Counted from the stretch's first letter, positions 1-11,657 are shown. The stretch is 64,000 nucleotides of DNA from Acidobacteriota bacterium (GCA_018269055.1 JAFDVI010000030.1:52962-116961); one strand, 5' to 3'. Notes: generated by a model not told the origin, from the sequence alone. Program-made: numbers and translations.

Positions 1-44
1 TTTTGTGCCTTCTGCGTTTTTGACGGTGAATTTTCTTTGTCGGG

Positions 45-1973
45 CTATCGTTTTTCGGCAACGGATAGTGTCTTCCCTTCCACCAGCACCGTCACCGAAG
101 AATTCACCTCGCGTGAGCGATAAACGCGCTGCGTGGCTTTTTGAAAATCTTCAGCCCTGGCCTTGGGAATGTCCATGAATTTTTGCGGATTGCGATCCAC
201 CAGCGGAAACCAACTGCTCTGAACCTGAACCATCACGCGATGACCTCTGCGGAAGGTGTGATACACGTCCGGCATCGCAAATTTGATCGAAGCCGGTTTG
301 CCGGGCGTGAACGCTTCTGGTTTTTCAAAACCGTTGCGGAACTTGCCTCGGAACGGTTCGCCGTGAACCAATTGTTGATACCCGCCCATCTTTACAGCGT
401 TCGATGATGGTCGCTGGCTTTCGGGCGTCGCGGGCTGCGGATAATCGCCGGGATACACATCAATGACCTTCACGACAAAATCGGAATCCGTGCCCGTCGT
501 TGAAACATTCAAACTGACATTGATCGGCCCGGCGATGGTCAGGTCTTCCGCCAATGCCTCAGTTTCATAAACCAGCACGTCCGGTCGTTGCGCTGCAAAG
601 CGCTGATCTTCGGTCATGTAATCGCTGGGAAAACCACCATTGATATAACCAACATGCGGCACGGGATGATTCGGATCGCTGACATATTCATCAAAGCCGT
701 TGCTGTCGGTCGGAGTGTCCGTTCCCAGCTTTCCATTCGCCTGAAAATACAACGTCGCCGGTTTGGCGTCTTTCGGCGGCCAGGCAGGCAATCGCCGCCA
801 TTCGTTCAATCCGGTCATGAACATGAACGCTTCCGGCAAATCGGTTTTCTTGTCCTTCAGGTAATGCATGAAAAACTCGAACTGAATTTGTTCCCTGAAA
901 AACGCGCCGGTTTTGACACCGAAGTTCACGTTGCCGAGTTTGTCGCCATCTCCCCTGCCCCAACCTCCGTGCGACCAAGGCCCCATCACCAACATGTTTT
1001 CGGTTTGCGGATTTTCTTTTTCGACGGCGCGGTAAATGTGAAGCGGCCCCATGGGGTCTTCGGCGTCAAACCATCCACCAACGTTGAGCACGGCGCAGTT
1101 GACGTTTTTCATAAACTTCCACAGCGAACGTTTCTGCCAGAATTCGTCGTAATTCGGATGGTCAATGATTTCCTGCCAGTACGCGGCCTCGCCGTTGAAC
1201 AGTTTCTGGTTCCATTCGGACATCGGCGGCGGCAGGTGCAGATAAAAGTCGTACCCATCGGGCGTGCCCATATCGAATGGCACGCGAGGCTGCGGCGTTT
1301 CTGGCGCACCTTTGCGCGGACGAAAGAAGGCATAAAAACCAAAATTCGCCGAGAGCATGAACGCTCCGTTGTGATAGACATCGTCATTGATGTAATAGTC
1401 CGCCGTCGGCGCTTGTGGCGAAGCGGCTTTCAGCGCCGGATGCGAATCAATCATGCTGGCCGCGACATGAAATCCCGGTTGCGACACGCCGACCATGCCG
1501 ACTTTGCCGTTGTTGTTCGGAATGTTTTTCAGCAGCCATTCGATGGTGTCGTACGCGTCCGTGCTTTCGTCAATGTCCTTGTTGCTGCGTTTGTTCGGAA
1601 CGTACGGGCGAACCTGCTGAAACTCGCCTTCGGACATGTAACGACCTCGCGCGTCCTGATAGACGAAAATGAAACCTTCCTTTTCAAAATGCTCCGACGG
1701 GCCAAGCGAAGCGCGATATTTGTCTATGCCGTAAGGCGCAACGCTGTACGGCGTGCGCGTCAGCAAAAACGGATACGGCTTCGATGTGTCTTTCGGCACA
1801 TAAATCGAAGTGAACAGCCGCACGCCATCACGCATCGGAATTTGGTACTCATACTTCGTGTACCGTTCGCGCACGCGATCAGAGCCTGATACGGCTGGCG
1901 CTTGCGCCAACGCTGGGATCGCAAAGAAAGCGATCAGAAAGATTGCATTCACGCGTTTGATCAAATTTGACAT
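45..1973 (-). CDS. Secreted CocE/NonD-family hydrolase (S15-like)
   Basis: Alpha/beta hydrolase of the CocE/NonD family, related to X-Pro dipeptidyl-peptidase, predicted to cut an ester or amide bond in the periplasm. The 642-residue product starts with a signal peptide (hydrophobic 10-20, cleavage near ALAQA at 21-25). The hydrolase domain carries the nucleophile Ser164 in GVSQPG, Asp303 in GGWFDAEDP and His335 in GPWSHGG, the expected triad. The part after about residue 410 matches the family's C-terminal jelly-roll. The nucleophile loop has Gln-Pro where many members have Tyr. It is the last gene of the minus-strand run at the left edge. Substrate unknown. Confidence 0.88.
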   Translation of the reverse strand: MSNLIKRVNAIFLIAFFAIPALAQAPAVSGSDRVRERYTKYEYQIPMRDGVRLFTSIYVPKDTSKPYPFLLTRTPYSVAPYGIDKYRASLGPSEHFEKEGFIFVYQDARGRYMSEGEFQQVRPYVPNKRSNKDIDESTDAYDTIEWLLKNIPNNNGKVGMVGVSQPGFHVAASMIDSHPALKAASPQAPTADYYINDDVYHNGAFMLSANFGFYAFFRPRKGAPETPQPRVPFDMGTPDGYDFYLHLPPPMSEWNQKLFNGEAAYWQEIIDHPNYDEFWQKRSLWKFMKNVNCAVLNVGGWFDAEDPMGPLHIYRAVEKENPQTENMLVMGPWSHGGWGRGDGDKLGNVNFGVKTGAFFREQIQFEFFMHYLKDKKTDLPEAFMFMTGLNEWRRLPAWPPKDAKPATLYFQANGKLGTDTPTDSNGFDEYVSDPNHPVPHVGYINGGFPSDYMTEDQRFAAQRPDVLVYETEALAEDLTIAGPINVSLNVSTTGTDSDFVVKVIDVYPGDYPQPATPESQRPSSNAVKMGGYQQLVHGEPFRGKFRNGFEKPEAFTPGKPASIKFAMPDVYHTFRRGHRVMVQVQSSWFPLVDRNPQKFMDIPKARAEDFQKATQRVYRSREVNSSVTVLVEGKTLSVAEKR

Positions 1974-1991
1974 GGTTTTTCCTCTGAAGTT

Positions 1992-3203
<1,212 letters not shown>

Positions 3204-3512
3204 AGTGCGATGAGTTCGGAAATTGAGATCTGTGGACGCATTCCACGCCGGAAAAGCCAATCTATCGAGTCACATTGGATAAGTCCAGCGGCGGTTTCCG
3301 ACGAGAAAACTCGCCGGACGAATTCTCAATCGTCGCGGCAAATTTGCTTGGCGAGAGAAGAAATTCGTTGCTACAATTTTGCCGTCATACGCACTCACAT
3401 TTCGATCTGATCAATCTTTGAGGCTGGCACTAAGGTCTGTTTTCCCTGGGCTTTCCTCAAAGGTGTCTGTTTTTCGAGACTGAAAAACTTCCCCCTGACC
3501 GTTGGAGAATCT
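3204..3512. other. Intergenic region between divergent genes
   Basis: This stretch separates the divergent TIGR00300 gene and regulatory-domain/TPR gene and must hold both promoters. I see no convincing -35/-10 pair, RNA gene or repeat. GGAGA at the right end is the ribosome-binding site of the gene at 3513. Confidence 0.5.
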
Positions 3513-4532
3513 ATGCTCACTCCTTCTTTCAAACTGCCGATTCAGCTTTTGTGTTTGTCATTCATCGCTCTGATGGCAAGTTCGCCGGACGCTCTCGCAA
3601 TGAATTTCGTTGCCGTAAATAGAATTGAGGGCGTGGTGTACGACCCGCATCGCATGCCAGTCGAAAAGGTCTATGTCGAATTGCTTAACGATGTAGAGTC
3701 TGTGATTGGCAGAACCCGAACGAATGCCGTAGGTCGGTTTAGTTTTTTGGGGATGCCTCCCGGACGGTTCATCATCAAGGTTTTGCCGCTGGGCACCAAT
3801 ATGATGGAGCAAACTCAGGAGGTGCAAATCAGTAACGCGACCAGGACCAGCAATGACACTGCCTACATTGACATTTACCTTCGCTATGAAAAACGCAGCG
3901 GCGGAGAAAATGAAGCCACTCGCGAGGTTTTATTTGTTCAGGATGTCCCCGATGCTGCCAAGAAGCTTTATCAGGAAGGCGTATCTGAGATTGGGAAAAA
4001 TCCTCAAAAAGCAATGGCCAAGCTCGAAGAAGCCTTGCGCATCTTCCCTCAATATTTCGATGCTTTGAATTGGATGGGGAAAGCGTATATTTCCCAGAAG
4101 AACTATGAAAAGGCCTATCCTTATTTGATGCGAGCGATTGATGTAAATAACCGCAACTATTCCACTTACTACAGTCTGGGATTCGCGTTTTACCAGCTCA
4201 AGCAATATCCGGCGGCGTTGGAGGCTGCGCGGGCAACGACGCTTCTGGCACCCGATTCTGTAGACACGCAACTGCTTCATGGAACACTGTTGCGAATTAC
4301 AGGAGAATACTCAGAAGCGGAGAAAGCTTTGCTGAAGTCCAATACCCTGGCAAAAGGCGCGAATGGAGAAATTCATTGGCAATTGGCCTTGCTGTACAAC
4401 AGGTTGAATCGCACACAAGACACCATAAACGAGCTTCAAGTGTACTTAAAGCTCGTCCCCGATACTCCCGATAAGGCCAAGATTCAGGAGATGATCGTCA
4501 AACTCAAGGCCTCCGCCGCCAAGAAAAACTAA
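3513..4532 (+). CDS. Secreted regulatory-like-domain/TPR protein
   Basis: A 339-residue exported protein with a signal peptide (hydrophobic 8-28). A carboxypeptidase-regulatory-like (CnaB/transthyretin-type) beta-sandwich follows at about 36-95, with the family pattern GVVYDPHRMPVEKVYVEL...GRFSFLGMPPGRF. Then come at least four TPR units at about 145-330 (for example KAMAKLEEALRIFPQYFDALNWMG). GGAGA seven bases before the ATG supports the start. Similar proteins recur at 8599, 10632 and 22909. It converges on a TonB-dependent receptor gene and shares its terminator, which suggests a partner or scaffold role in uptake. That role is inference. Confidence 0.8.
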   Translation: MLTPSFKLPIQLLCLSFIALMASSPDALAMNFVAVNRIEGVVYDPHRMPVEKVYVELLNDVESVIGRTRTNAVGRFSFLGMPPGRFIIKVLPLGTNMMEQTQEVQISNATRTSNDTAYIDIYLRYEKRSGGENEATREVLFVQDVPDAAKKLYQEGVSEIGKNPQKAMAKLEEALRIFPQYFDALNWMGKAYISQKNYEKAYPYLMRAIDVNNRNYSTYYSLGFAFYQLKQYPAALEAARATTLLAPDSVDTQLLHGTLLRITGEYSEAEKALLKSNTLAKGANGEIHWQLALLYNRLNRTQDTINELQVYLKLVPDTPDKAKIQEMIVKLKASAAKKN

Positions 4533-4570
4533 CAGCAACTGAAAAAGTGTTGTTCGATGATTTACTCGCC

Positions 4571-4610
4571 AAAACAAAAAGCCCGCTTTTGCAAGCGGGC
4601 TTTTTGTTTT
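4571..4610. terminator. Bidirectional rho-independent terminator
   Basis: A perfect 18-bp inverted repeat (4571-4588 with 4593-4610, loop TTGC) has a GC-rich core GCCCGC and A- and T-runs at its two ends, so it can terminate both the plus-strand gene ending at 4532 and the minus-strand gene ending at 4629. Confidence 0.92.
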
Positions 4611-4628
4611 GGAAAGCACTACGTCAAA

Positions 4629-7600
4629 TTAGAAGGTAAAGCGCACTCCTATTCTGACAGTACGAGCTCCCTGATAAGACGCTGGTTGACCATAAAGGCT
4701 GCTCACCGGATTGGTTCTTCCGGCTGTTGCCGCCGTGCCGCTGATGCTGGCATTCGCGCCACTGGCCAAACCCGCGATCTGCGCTGCGATTTGTCCGTTG
4801 AGGATTTTGTTAATAACCGTTGTTAGCGTTTGGGTATTGGCATCATAGGTCGGATCAATGTCCTTCGCTGTGATGGTGTTTGTCGTACGATACTTGGCAG
4901 TAGTCAGCCTCGTCACTGTGTTTTGGTTGAAGACATTCAAGACGTTAAAGTCAAAGGATAGCGTGTACTTTTCCTTGATCTTGTAATGATGCGTCAAATC
5001 AATGTCCGTTTGTGTGTAAGTCGGGCTTCGTCCCAGATCGCCGCGCTTAGACACAGGAATCGAAGTGGCCACGATGGTAACAAAGGTCGTCTGGGGAGTC
5101 CCTTGCAATGCCTGGTAGAAGAAAGCCAAATCCGTTGACTGTCCTTTGCCAGGCCATTTATCGAAGGTGTAACCACCATACGCTTTGAACGCGTGACGGC
5201 GGTCGGTTGCCAGGTATCCGTTATCCGGTTGGCCGGTTGCCGTGAAGCCGTTAATGGCGTAGTCGAAGAAACGATCAACACCCGGAGAGGTACGACCGTT
5301 TTCGTCAGAGCTTGCCAGCCCTGAGTAGTTGCCATACAGCCCGCTCAAGGTGTAGTTCGCGTTAAAAAAGTAGTTGTTCGCAAAGCGACGGTTGAGCACA
5401 ATTTCCAGCGCGCGATAGAGGCGCTGCGGTTTCGCTGATTTGACGTAGCCGGTCGCTTTATCCAGCGCCAAATCCAAACCTTCGCCCGGGTTACCAATGG
5501 GATAATTTTCCGCTTCGCCGATTCCGAGGATGGCATGATCTTCGAGCGCGTGGTCAACGTTCTTGCGCGTAAAGCGAACGGACAGCACATAGCTTCTCGA
5601 CAGTTCTTTTTCAAAGCCAACTGTCACTTCGCTTTGACGGAAGGGTTTGATTTCAGGATCAACGCCGGTCACAACCAGGCCGAGCGCTTTGAACTGCGCT
5701 TCGGTCAGGTTTGACGGAATGCGGTAATCGCGTTGCAACTGGCTCAATCCGCCCGTGGTGGAAGGATTGCCGCCCCCGCGTGGATCAGTCCAGGCACCAA
5801 GGATTCTGGATGGCGTGTAGTAGTCATAGTTCGGATGGTCTGCCGTGATCGGGAAATAATCCAGGCGATAGAAGTTGCCGCCAAACGAACCGCGCGGCAA
5901 TTCAAACCGCATCCGGTCATGGAACCAACCATAACTGGCAAAAATCTTCGTTTTGCCGTTGCCAAACAGGTCATACGCACCGCCTAAACGCGGAGCAACT
6001 TTACGTCCCCAGGGAATTTCGATGCCGGGGATTGCTGTGCCAGCCAGAAGATCGCCGGCATTGAACGACGGAAGGAATTCTTTCTCTGCACGAACACCAA
6101 GATTCAAAGTGAGACGGCTGATAGGCTGCCACTTATCCTGGAAATAAACGCCCTGGAAGTTGTTTTTGCCAACGCCCTTGGCGCCGAATCTGTAAAGCGT
6201 TCCAACACCGATGCAAGTCGCCGATCCCAAATTGCACGGAAGGCTGACGCCGGTTCCGGACTGAGTATAGTCCTGGCCGTAATACAGAGTCACCTGGCCT
6301 GTGCCAGCGTTTCCTGACAACACATCATTTGAGGTCTGACCACGTTCGTAGCCGCCTTTGAATTCATGCCGGCCACCAAACTCACTCACAATATAGGTAA
6401 CATCGGCGTTGTATTGATTTTTGATGGAAATGTCGCGCGTCGTGGGAGAGTTATTGGTGACATTGTTGTAACCAATGCCTCCCGGGCAACCGGTTTGAAT
6501 CGTCGGGTATGCGCCCGCCGATCCACCGCAAGTGTAGCGAACCTGGTCGGCAATCGCGTAGTTATTGCCTTTTTCATTCTGGAACGCGCGGCCATAACGG
6601 AAGGTCGCTACCAGTTTGCTGGTCGGCGTCCAGGTCAATTGACCCGTAAAGTTGTTCGAACTTACTCGTCCGCCCGTCAGACGGTAGTATTGTTCCGAAG
6701 GGAAATTGCTGCCTGCATAGGCAATGGCAACCGGATTGGAAGTTGTAATGGAGCCGAAAGGCAGTGTTCCATCGTTAATTTGCGGATTCCACAAAAAGGT
6801 CGTCGAACCTCGCAGGTTATTGAGTATCTGGGCATCCACTCTGGAAAAAGCGTACTCGTATTTCGTGTTCGCTTTGTACGTTAAGGGTGGAAGCGGATTT
6901 CCATTGGACAATCTTGGAGAAGGCACAAACCGCCCTGTTGAAAAGTTCGCGTTGCTAACAGAGTTAATGAAATTCGAGACACGCGTTGTTCTATAAATCT
7001 GCGGTGAATAGCTTGCGATGAACCACACACGGCTCTTCACCAGCGGGCCCGAAAAGGTTGCGGTCGGAAAAATGTTCAGAGATTGATCTTTGTTCGGCCT
7101 GAGCAGGTATGTGTAATCGGGATTCGCAGCAATCGCGGCGGCGCTGGAACTGCTCGATACGAAGCGCGACAAAGCTGCTCTTGGGTTAGGTTGAAGAGCA
7201 CTTGGTTCAAAGTTCGAGCCAAATTCGCCGTGAAAAGCATCCGAACCGGACTTGGTGGCGACGGCAATCACACCGCCCGAAGCGCCGCCGTGCTCTGCTT
7301 CAAAACCGCCGGTTTTGATTTGAATTTCAGAAACCAACGACGTGGGAATGTTATTCACGCCATTAAGAACGCCAGTTCTAAAGTTTTCAACCGGCAATCC
7401 ATCAACAATAAAGGCATTTTCCGACCCGGAAGCTCCATCCACTTGGAACCCGCCCGAAAGCGGCTCCGGTCTGGTCGCTGGAGAAATGTTGAGAAGCGAG
7501 GAAAAGCTGTTGCCTTTCGGTAATTGGTCAATCAGTTTTGATGTGATGTTCGTTTGCACCTTGCTATCGGCAGTGTCTACGTTGATTCCAAGCGCATCGG

Positions 7601-7970
7601 TCGTCACAACCACCGATTCACTCGTCGCGGCAAGGCCAAGTTTGATGTTGGCCACAGTGACACTTTCAATCGTAACGGTTACGTCATCCACGGTAGTAGC
7701 GGCAAAGCCACTGATGGCGGCAGTTGTGATTTTATAGGTGCCTGCCGGAATTTGTTGGACACGAAAAACGCCTTGGCTATCGCTTTGAACGGTTCGCTTA
7801 AATCCGACGGACACACCTGTTACGGTGACATTCACGGCGGGAACGACTGCTCCATTCGCGTCTGTAACCGTGCCTTCAAGGCTTCCTGTTGTTCGCTGTC
7901 CATAAGCCACAACCGCGAAGCAGAGGACGGCGAAAATGGTCATGACAGCATCGCTAAACCTGTTTTTCAT
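4629..7970 (-). CDS. Oar-type TonB-dependent receptor
   Basis: A 1113-residue outer-membrane receptor. It has a signal peptide (ends near VAYGQ), then a carboxypeptidase-regulatory-like domain (about 28-105, GSLEGTVTDANGAVVPAVNVTV). A plug domain follows at about 110-245 (TNITSKLIDQLPKG, SGSENAFIVDGLPVENFRTG, IKTGGFEAEHGGASGGV). The rest is a large beta-barrel ending in a terminal Phe (RIGVRFTF), as expected for BAM-dependent insertion. AGGAGA lies upstream of the ATG. Oar-type receptors import large or unknown substrates with TonB energy; I cannot tell the substrate. It is the most diverged of the three minus-strand receptors in this window. Confidence 0.9.
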   Translation of the reverse strand: MKNRFSDAVMTIFAVLCFAVVAYGQRTTGSLEGTVTDANGAVVPAVNVTVTGVSVGFKRTVQSDSQGVFRVQQIPAGTYKITTAAISGFAATTVDDVTVTIESVTVANIKLGLAATSESVVVTTDALGINVDTADSKVQTNITSKLIDQLPKGNSFSSLLNISPATRPEPLSGGFQVDGASGSENAFIVDGLPVENFRTGVLNGVNNIPTSLVSEIQIKTGGFEAEHGGASGGVIAVATKSGSDAFHGEFGSNFEPSALQPNPRAALSRFVSSSSSAAAIAANPDYTYLLRPNKDQSLNIFPTATFSGPLVKSRVWFIASYSPQIYRTTRVSNFINSVSNANFSTGRFVPSPRLSNGNPLPPLTYKANTKYEYAFSRVDAQILNNLRGSTTFLWNPQINDGTLPFGSITTSNPVAIAYAGSNFPSEQYYRLTGGRVSSNNFTGQLTWTPTSKLVATFRYGRAFQNEKGNNYAIADQVRYTCGGSAGAYPTIQTGCPGGIGYNNVTNNSPTTRDISIKNQYNADVTYIVSEFGGRHEFKGGYERGQTSNDVLSGNAGTGQVTLYYGQDYTQSGTGVSLPCNLGSATCIGVGTLYRFGAKGVGKNNFQGVYFQDKWQPISRLTLNLGVRAEKEFLPSFNAGDLLAGTAIPGIEIPWGRKVAPRLGGAYDLFGNGKTKIFASYGWFHDRMRFELPRGSFGGNFYRLDYFPITADHPNYDYYTPSRILGAWTDPRGGGNPSTTGGLSQLQRDYRIPSNLTEAQFKALGLVVTGVDPEIKPFRQSEVTVGFEKELSRSYVLSVRFTRKNVDHALEDHAILGIGEAENYPIGNPGEGLDLALDKATGYVKSAKPQRLYRALEIVLNRRFANNYFFNANYTLSGLYGNYSGLASSDENGRTSPGVDRFFDYAINGFTATGQPDNGYLATDRRHAFKAYGGYTFDKWPGKGQSTDLAFFYQALQGTPQTTFVTIVATSIPVSKRGDLGRSPTYTQTDIDLTHHYKIKEKYTLSFDFNVLNVFNQNTVTRLTTAKYRTTNTITAKDIDPTYDANTQTLTTVINKILNGQIAAQIAGLASGANASISGTAATAGRTNPVSSLYGQPASYQGARTVRIGVRFTF

Positions 7971-8598
7971 TCGGGTTCTCCTTGGTTAAAGAAGCTGTTT
8001 TTTAGAAAACTCGCAAGAACGGCTTCGACAAGCTCAATCGTTTTGCCAGCGTTAATACAAATTTTTGAACGAATTCGCTTACTTAGTTGAATGGCTTGAA
8101 TTATCCGGAAGTCTTGATGGGGTACTTCCTCTTTTGTGAGATCAAGAGCTACACAGTTCCAGAAACTTTTTTGACTTTAAGCAATTTAGAGACCATCAAA
8201 CTGTCAGAAAACGGTGTTCCCTACAATCTCTTGTCAACCAACAAGTTGACGATCCAAGCCTGTTTAGCCTTCAAACAGTATCGTTCAAAATCATGAACAA
8301 GGATTCATAATTTCGGATTCCCTCTTTTCCAAATCTTCCCCCGGAACGCGTTTAGACGCGCCCCTTTTGAAATCGGAAAAGTCAGAGTTTCTAATCGTGG
8401 CAAGTGAGACATACCAGACAGATATTGAATGCACCGATGCAGAAACATTTTATGCTCAAACCAACTTGAGTTGATTTTGCGACTTCCCTTGTAATCACCA
8501 TCGCTCAACAAGAAATTTGCATGGCGGCATGCCCCACAGATTGTTACAATCACCGCGTTCAAACCTTCTTCAAACGTTCTGCATCTTCGGAGGAAATC
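7971..8598. other. Intergenic region between divergent receptor and TPR genes
   Basis: 628 bases with no convincing gene; short open frames here lack a good ribosome site and recognisable product. It must hold promoters in both directions. A weak plus-strand candidate is TTGAGT at 8466-8471 with TGTAAT at 8490-8495 (18-base spacer). Confidence 0.4.
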
Positions 8599-10602
8599 AT
8601 GCTTTCTGCTTTGCCTATTCGGCCACGAGGCTTTTGGCGGCTGGTGATGTTATCAATTGTATTTTCAATTGCTGGCGAGGTTGGTTACAGCCAGACAGCA
8701 TCGTCGTTTTCATTGATTGGCAGTGTGCGCAATCAAAGTGGGCAAACGGTGAGCGGAGTTCGAGTTTCCGTTATTGATGAAAACTATCAGCCGATTTACA
8801 CAGCGTTTGTTGATTCCGGCGGACGGTTCAACCTCAAGGGGCTCAAGCAGGGCAGATTCGTTGTACGAATCGAAACCACCGGTACGCCGTATCAGGAATA
8901 CTCCCAACCATTGGAACTACAAGCTCTGCGTCGGCTGGGGGGAAATGAAGATGTCCTATTGGACATCATTCTCAAATACAAAAAAGGCGAAGGGCCACAA
9001 GGAAAACCTGGGACTGTTTTTGTACAGGATGTTCCCAAAGCTGCACAGAAGGAGATGGACCGCAGCATCAAAAATCTGAAAGAGAACAATTCCGATCAAG
9101 CCATCAACTCACTAAAAAAAGCGATTGAAATTTTCCCGGATTATTTTGATGCCCTGGAAAAGCTGGGGCTGGAATACATCAAAGTGGGTCAGTATAACGA
9201 AGCCATTTCGGTCCTGACTCGCGCGACTGAAGTCAACAAACGCGCTTCTCGCAGTTTGTATGCTTTAGGCGTGGCCAACCTGAAGCTCAGCCGCCTGCCG
9301 CAAGCCATCGAATGGCTAAACAAATCCGAACAAATTGAGCCCAACAATCCGAATACGCAGATGATGCTGGGACTGGCTTATGGAAACAGCGGAAGTTTTG
9401 ACAAATCCGAGGCGGCATTCAAAAAAGCGCTGCAATTCGGCGGTGATGCGGCAGCAGAAGCGCACTATTATTTGACTGGTTTGTACAACAAACAGGAGCG
9501 ATATCGCGAAGCCTGGCAGGAGTTGGAGCTTTTTTTGAAAGACGCGAAAAACGTCAAAGACCCGGCGCAGATCAAGGCGATGATTGCCAACCTGAAAGAG
9601 AAAGAAAAAATTCAATCTGCCCCTCCGGCAATTACGTCAGGTCCGGCAGCGGTTGCGGACAGCGCGCCACCTTCAGCTACGGCGACGCCAATCGAAACCG
9701 AGAGCACGACCACACGTGCAGAGGTTGAAGAAACCAAACCTGCTGCGACGCTGGCTCCGATTCCGCCTTTGCCTGCGGAATTTGCCGAATTGATCCACCA
9801 AGCTGACGCCAACGGAACGTTGCTGCATAAAAACCTGCTGGATTACACCTACCAACTGAAGAAGGTCCATCGTGTGCTGAACGAACGAGGCAATTCCATT
9901 CACACGCAGGAGCAGGTGTTTGAAGCCTATCCGATTCGCGGAGAACACGTTTTGATTTCCATCAGTCGTGACGGAGTGGCTTCGCGCACGGCGGCCGATG
10001 ACCGCAAGCGCGCCGCGAAACAACTGGAGGAAGCTGAAAAGCTGCGCACAAAGGAAAAAGGTGACGGCCAAGCACCCGAAGATCAAATTGTTGGAAGTTA
10101 TGTTTCGGCGGGAATCACCGGCATCTATGCGGGTAAACCCGGTTATGTTTCCATCAATATCCCGACATTTCTCCGGTCGTGTGATTTCTTCTCCCCTCGA
10201 GTGGAAAAGATCGGCGACCGCGAAACTGTTATCCTCAATTATCGCTATCACCCCGGAGTCAAACTTACGCCCAACCAAAGATATATCGCCAATATGGTTG
10301 GCACCGTCTGGATTGATCAGGAAGACAAAGTGTTGACGCGATTGGAGGGTTGGCCGGCATCAGCAGCGGCATTTGACCTGGTGCAATCTACCGCGCCCAG
10401 AGAGGAAGCCGCATTGATTTACCAGCAAACACGTCAAGGCGAGAAAACCTGGATGCCCAGTTTGATTCGCATGAATGCCGGTGGGCGCACCGATCTGTTC
10501 GATGGATTGAATTGGGATGTCGTTTTTGAATTCAGCAATTACCGGCAATTCAACACGCAGGCCGAAGACGCCAAGATCAAAGCCCCGGCCAAAACTCCAT
10601 AA
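8599..10602 (+). CDS. Secreted regulatory-like-domain/TPR protein with long C-terminal domain
   Basis: GGAGGAAATC directly precedes the ATG at 8599, so I take this start and not the frame's first ATG 78 bases upstream; it also gives a proper signal peptide (about 1-34). The 667-residue product has a regulatory-like beta-sandwich (about 36-110), TPR units (about 145-330, pattern ALGVANLKLSRLPQAIEWLNK), and a Pro/Ala/Thr-rich linker (about 345-390). A C-terminal domain of about 250 residues resembles outer-membrane lipoprotein-sorting (LolA-like) folds seen in acidobacterial proteins (VGTVWIDQEDKVLTRLEG). That last match is tentative. The gene at 10632 follows after 29 bases, so the two probably form an operon. 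Confidence 0.75.
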   Translation: MLSALPIRPRGFWRLVMLSIVFSIAGEVGYSQTASSFSLIGSVRNQSGQTVSGVRVSVIDENYQPIYTAFVDSGGRFNLKGLKQGRFVVRIETTGTPYQEYSQPLELQALRRLGGNEDVLLDIILKYKKGEGPQGKPGTVFVQDVPKAAQKEMDRSIKNLKENNSDQAINSLKKAIEIFPDYFDALEKLGLEYIKVGQYNEAISVLTRATEVNKRASRSLYALGVANLKLSRLPQAIEWLNKSEQIEPNNPNTQMMLGLAYGNSGSFDKSEAAFKKALQFGGDAAAEAHYYLTGLYNKQERYREAWQELELFLKDAKNVKDPAQIKAMIANLKEKEKIQSAPPAITSGPAAVADSAPPSATATPIETESTTTRAEVEETKPAATLAPIPPLPAEFAELIHQADANGTLLHKNLLDYTYQLKKVHRVLNERGNSIHTQEQVFEAYPIRGEHVLISISRDGVASRTAADDRKRAAKQLEEAEKLRTKEKGDGQAPEDQIVGSYVSAGITGIYAGKPGYVSINIPTFLRSCDFFSPRVEKIGDRETVILNYRYHPGVKLTPNQRYIANMVGTVWIDQEDKVLTRLEGWPASAAAFDLVQSTAPREEAALIYQQTRQGEKTWMPSLIRMNAGGRTDLFDGLNWDVVFEFSNYRQFNTQAEDAKIKAPAKTP

Positions 10603-10631
10603 CTGGAACTGGGGCGAAAGAGGTACACGCC

Positions 10632-11603
10632 ATGTTTATCGTGATTATCCTGCTGAGTTTGTTGTTCGATCCCAGCCTGTTTCAAAAATTCGTCATCATC
10701 GGCACTGTGCGCGATACTTCCGGACGCAGCGTGTCCAACGTCAGAGTCCTGGCGATGGATGAAAACTTCCAACCCATTCGCACCATCTTCGTTGACTCAA
10801 ATGGCCAATTTACCGTTCGCGGATTAAGTCCCGGACGATACCAGTTTCGCGTAGAAACCACCGGCACTCCGTATCAGGAATACGAGACCGGCTGGATCGA
10901 ACTCCAAGCCTTGCGCGTGCGACCGGGAGGAAGTGAAAATTATCCGCTCGATGTTGTGCTGAAATTCAAAGCCAGCAAATCTTCGGATGCGCGCGCCGAA
11001 GCCATTTTTGTTCAAAACGTTCCGGAAACCGCGCGCCTGCTTTATGAGCGCGGCGCGAGGAGTTTCAACGAAGGACAGCTTGAACAAGGCATGAACGCGC
11101 TGCAAGAGGCATTGAAGGTATTTCCCAACTACTTTCTGGCGCTGGAATTACTCGGCAAAGAGTTGGTCAAAGCCGACCGGTACGATGAAGGAATTCCGGT
11201 TTTGTTGCATGCACTGAAAATCAATTCGCGCTCGGCAACCAGCCATTACGCTTTGGGAGTCGCCTATCTGAAGCAGGGGAAACTGGGTTCAGCCATTGAA
11301 TCCCTGAACAACGCAGCCAGCTTTAACCCGACAAATGCCAATACCCAAATGATGTTGGGCCTCGCTTATCGGCAGCATAATCAATTGCCGGAGTCTGTCA
11401 TCGCATTCAAAAAAGCCATACAGTTGGGGGGCGGGGCGGCGGCCGAAGCTCATTTTTACCTCGCCGGAACTTATGAAAAGCAACAACAGATCGAAAATGC
11501 CATTTCTGAATTGGAGTTGTATCTGAAAGAAGGCAAAGACATCACCAACCCTGACCAAATTCGGGAGATGATTAAAGGTTTGCGTGAAAAGTCAAAAAAA
11601 TGA
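10632..11603 (+). CDS. Regulatory-like-domain/TPR protein
   Basis: A 323-residue paralogue of the preceding gene product without its C-terminal extension. It has a short hydrophobic N-terminus (MFIVIILLSLLF), a regulatory-like beta-sandwich (IIGTVRDTSGRSVSNVRVLA, about 18-100) and TPR units to the end (about 125-320). The N-terminal hydrophobic stretch is short for a signal peptide and may be a membrane anchor. An AAAGAGG stretch precedes the ATG. The gene converges on the receptor ending at 11727. Confidence 0.75.
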   Translation: MFIVIILLSLLFDPSLFQKFVIIGTVRDTSGRSVSNVRVLAMDENFQPIRTIFVDSNGQFTVRGLSPGRYQFRVETTGTPYQEYETGWIELQALRVRPGGSENYPLDVVLKFKASKSSDARAEAIFVQNVPETARLLYERGARSFNEGQLEQGMNALQEALKVFPNYFLALELLGKELVKADRYDEGIPVLLHALKINSRSATSHYALGVAYLKQGKLGSAIESLNNAASFNPTNANTQMMLGLAYRQHNQLPESVIAFKKAIQLGGGAAAEAHFYLAGTYEKQQQIENAISELELYLKEGKDITNPDQIREMIKGLREKSKK

Positions 11604-11657
11604 ACTGAGGAATCATTCCCCTTCCTTCCTCATAATGGTTTGCCGACCGTAACCAAT

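Noticed and set aside
588..1889. Long plus-strand open frame of 433 codons
   Set aside because: It is antisense to the CocE-type hydrolase, has no signal, motif or ribosome site, and shows His/Arg/Phe-rich composition typical of a reverse-frame shadow.
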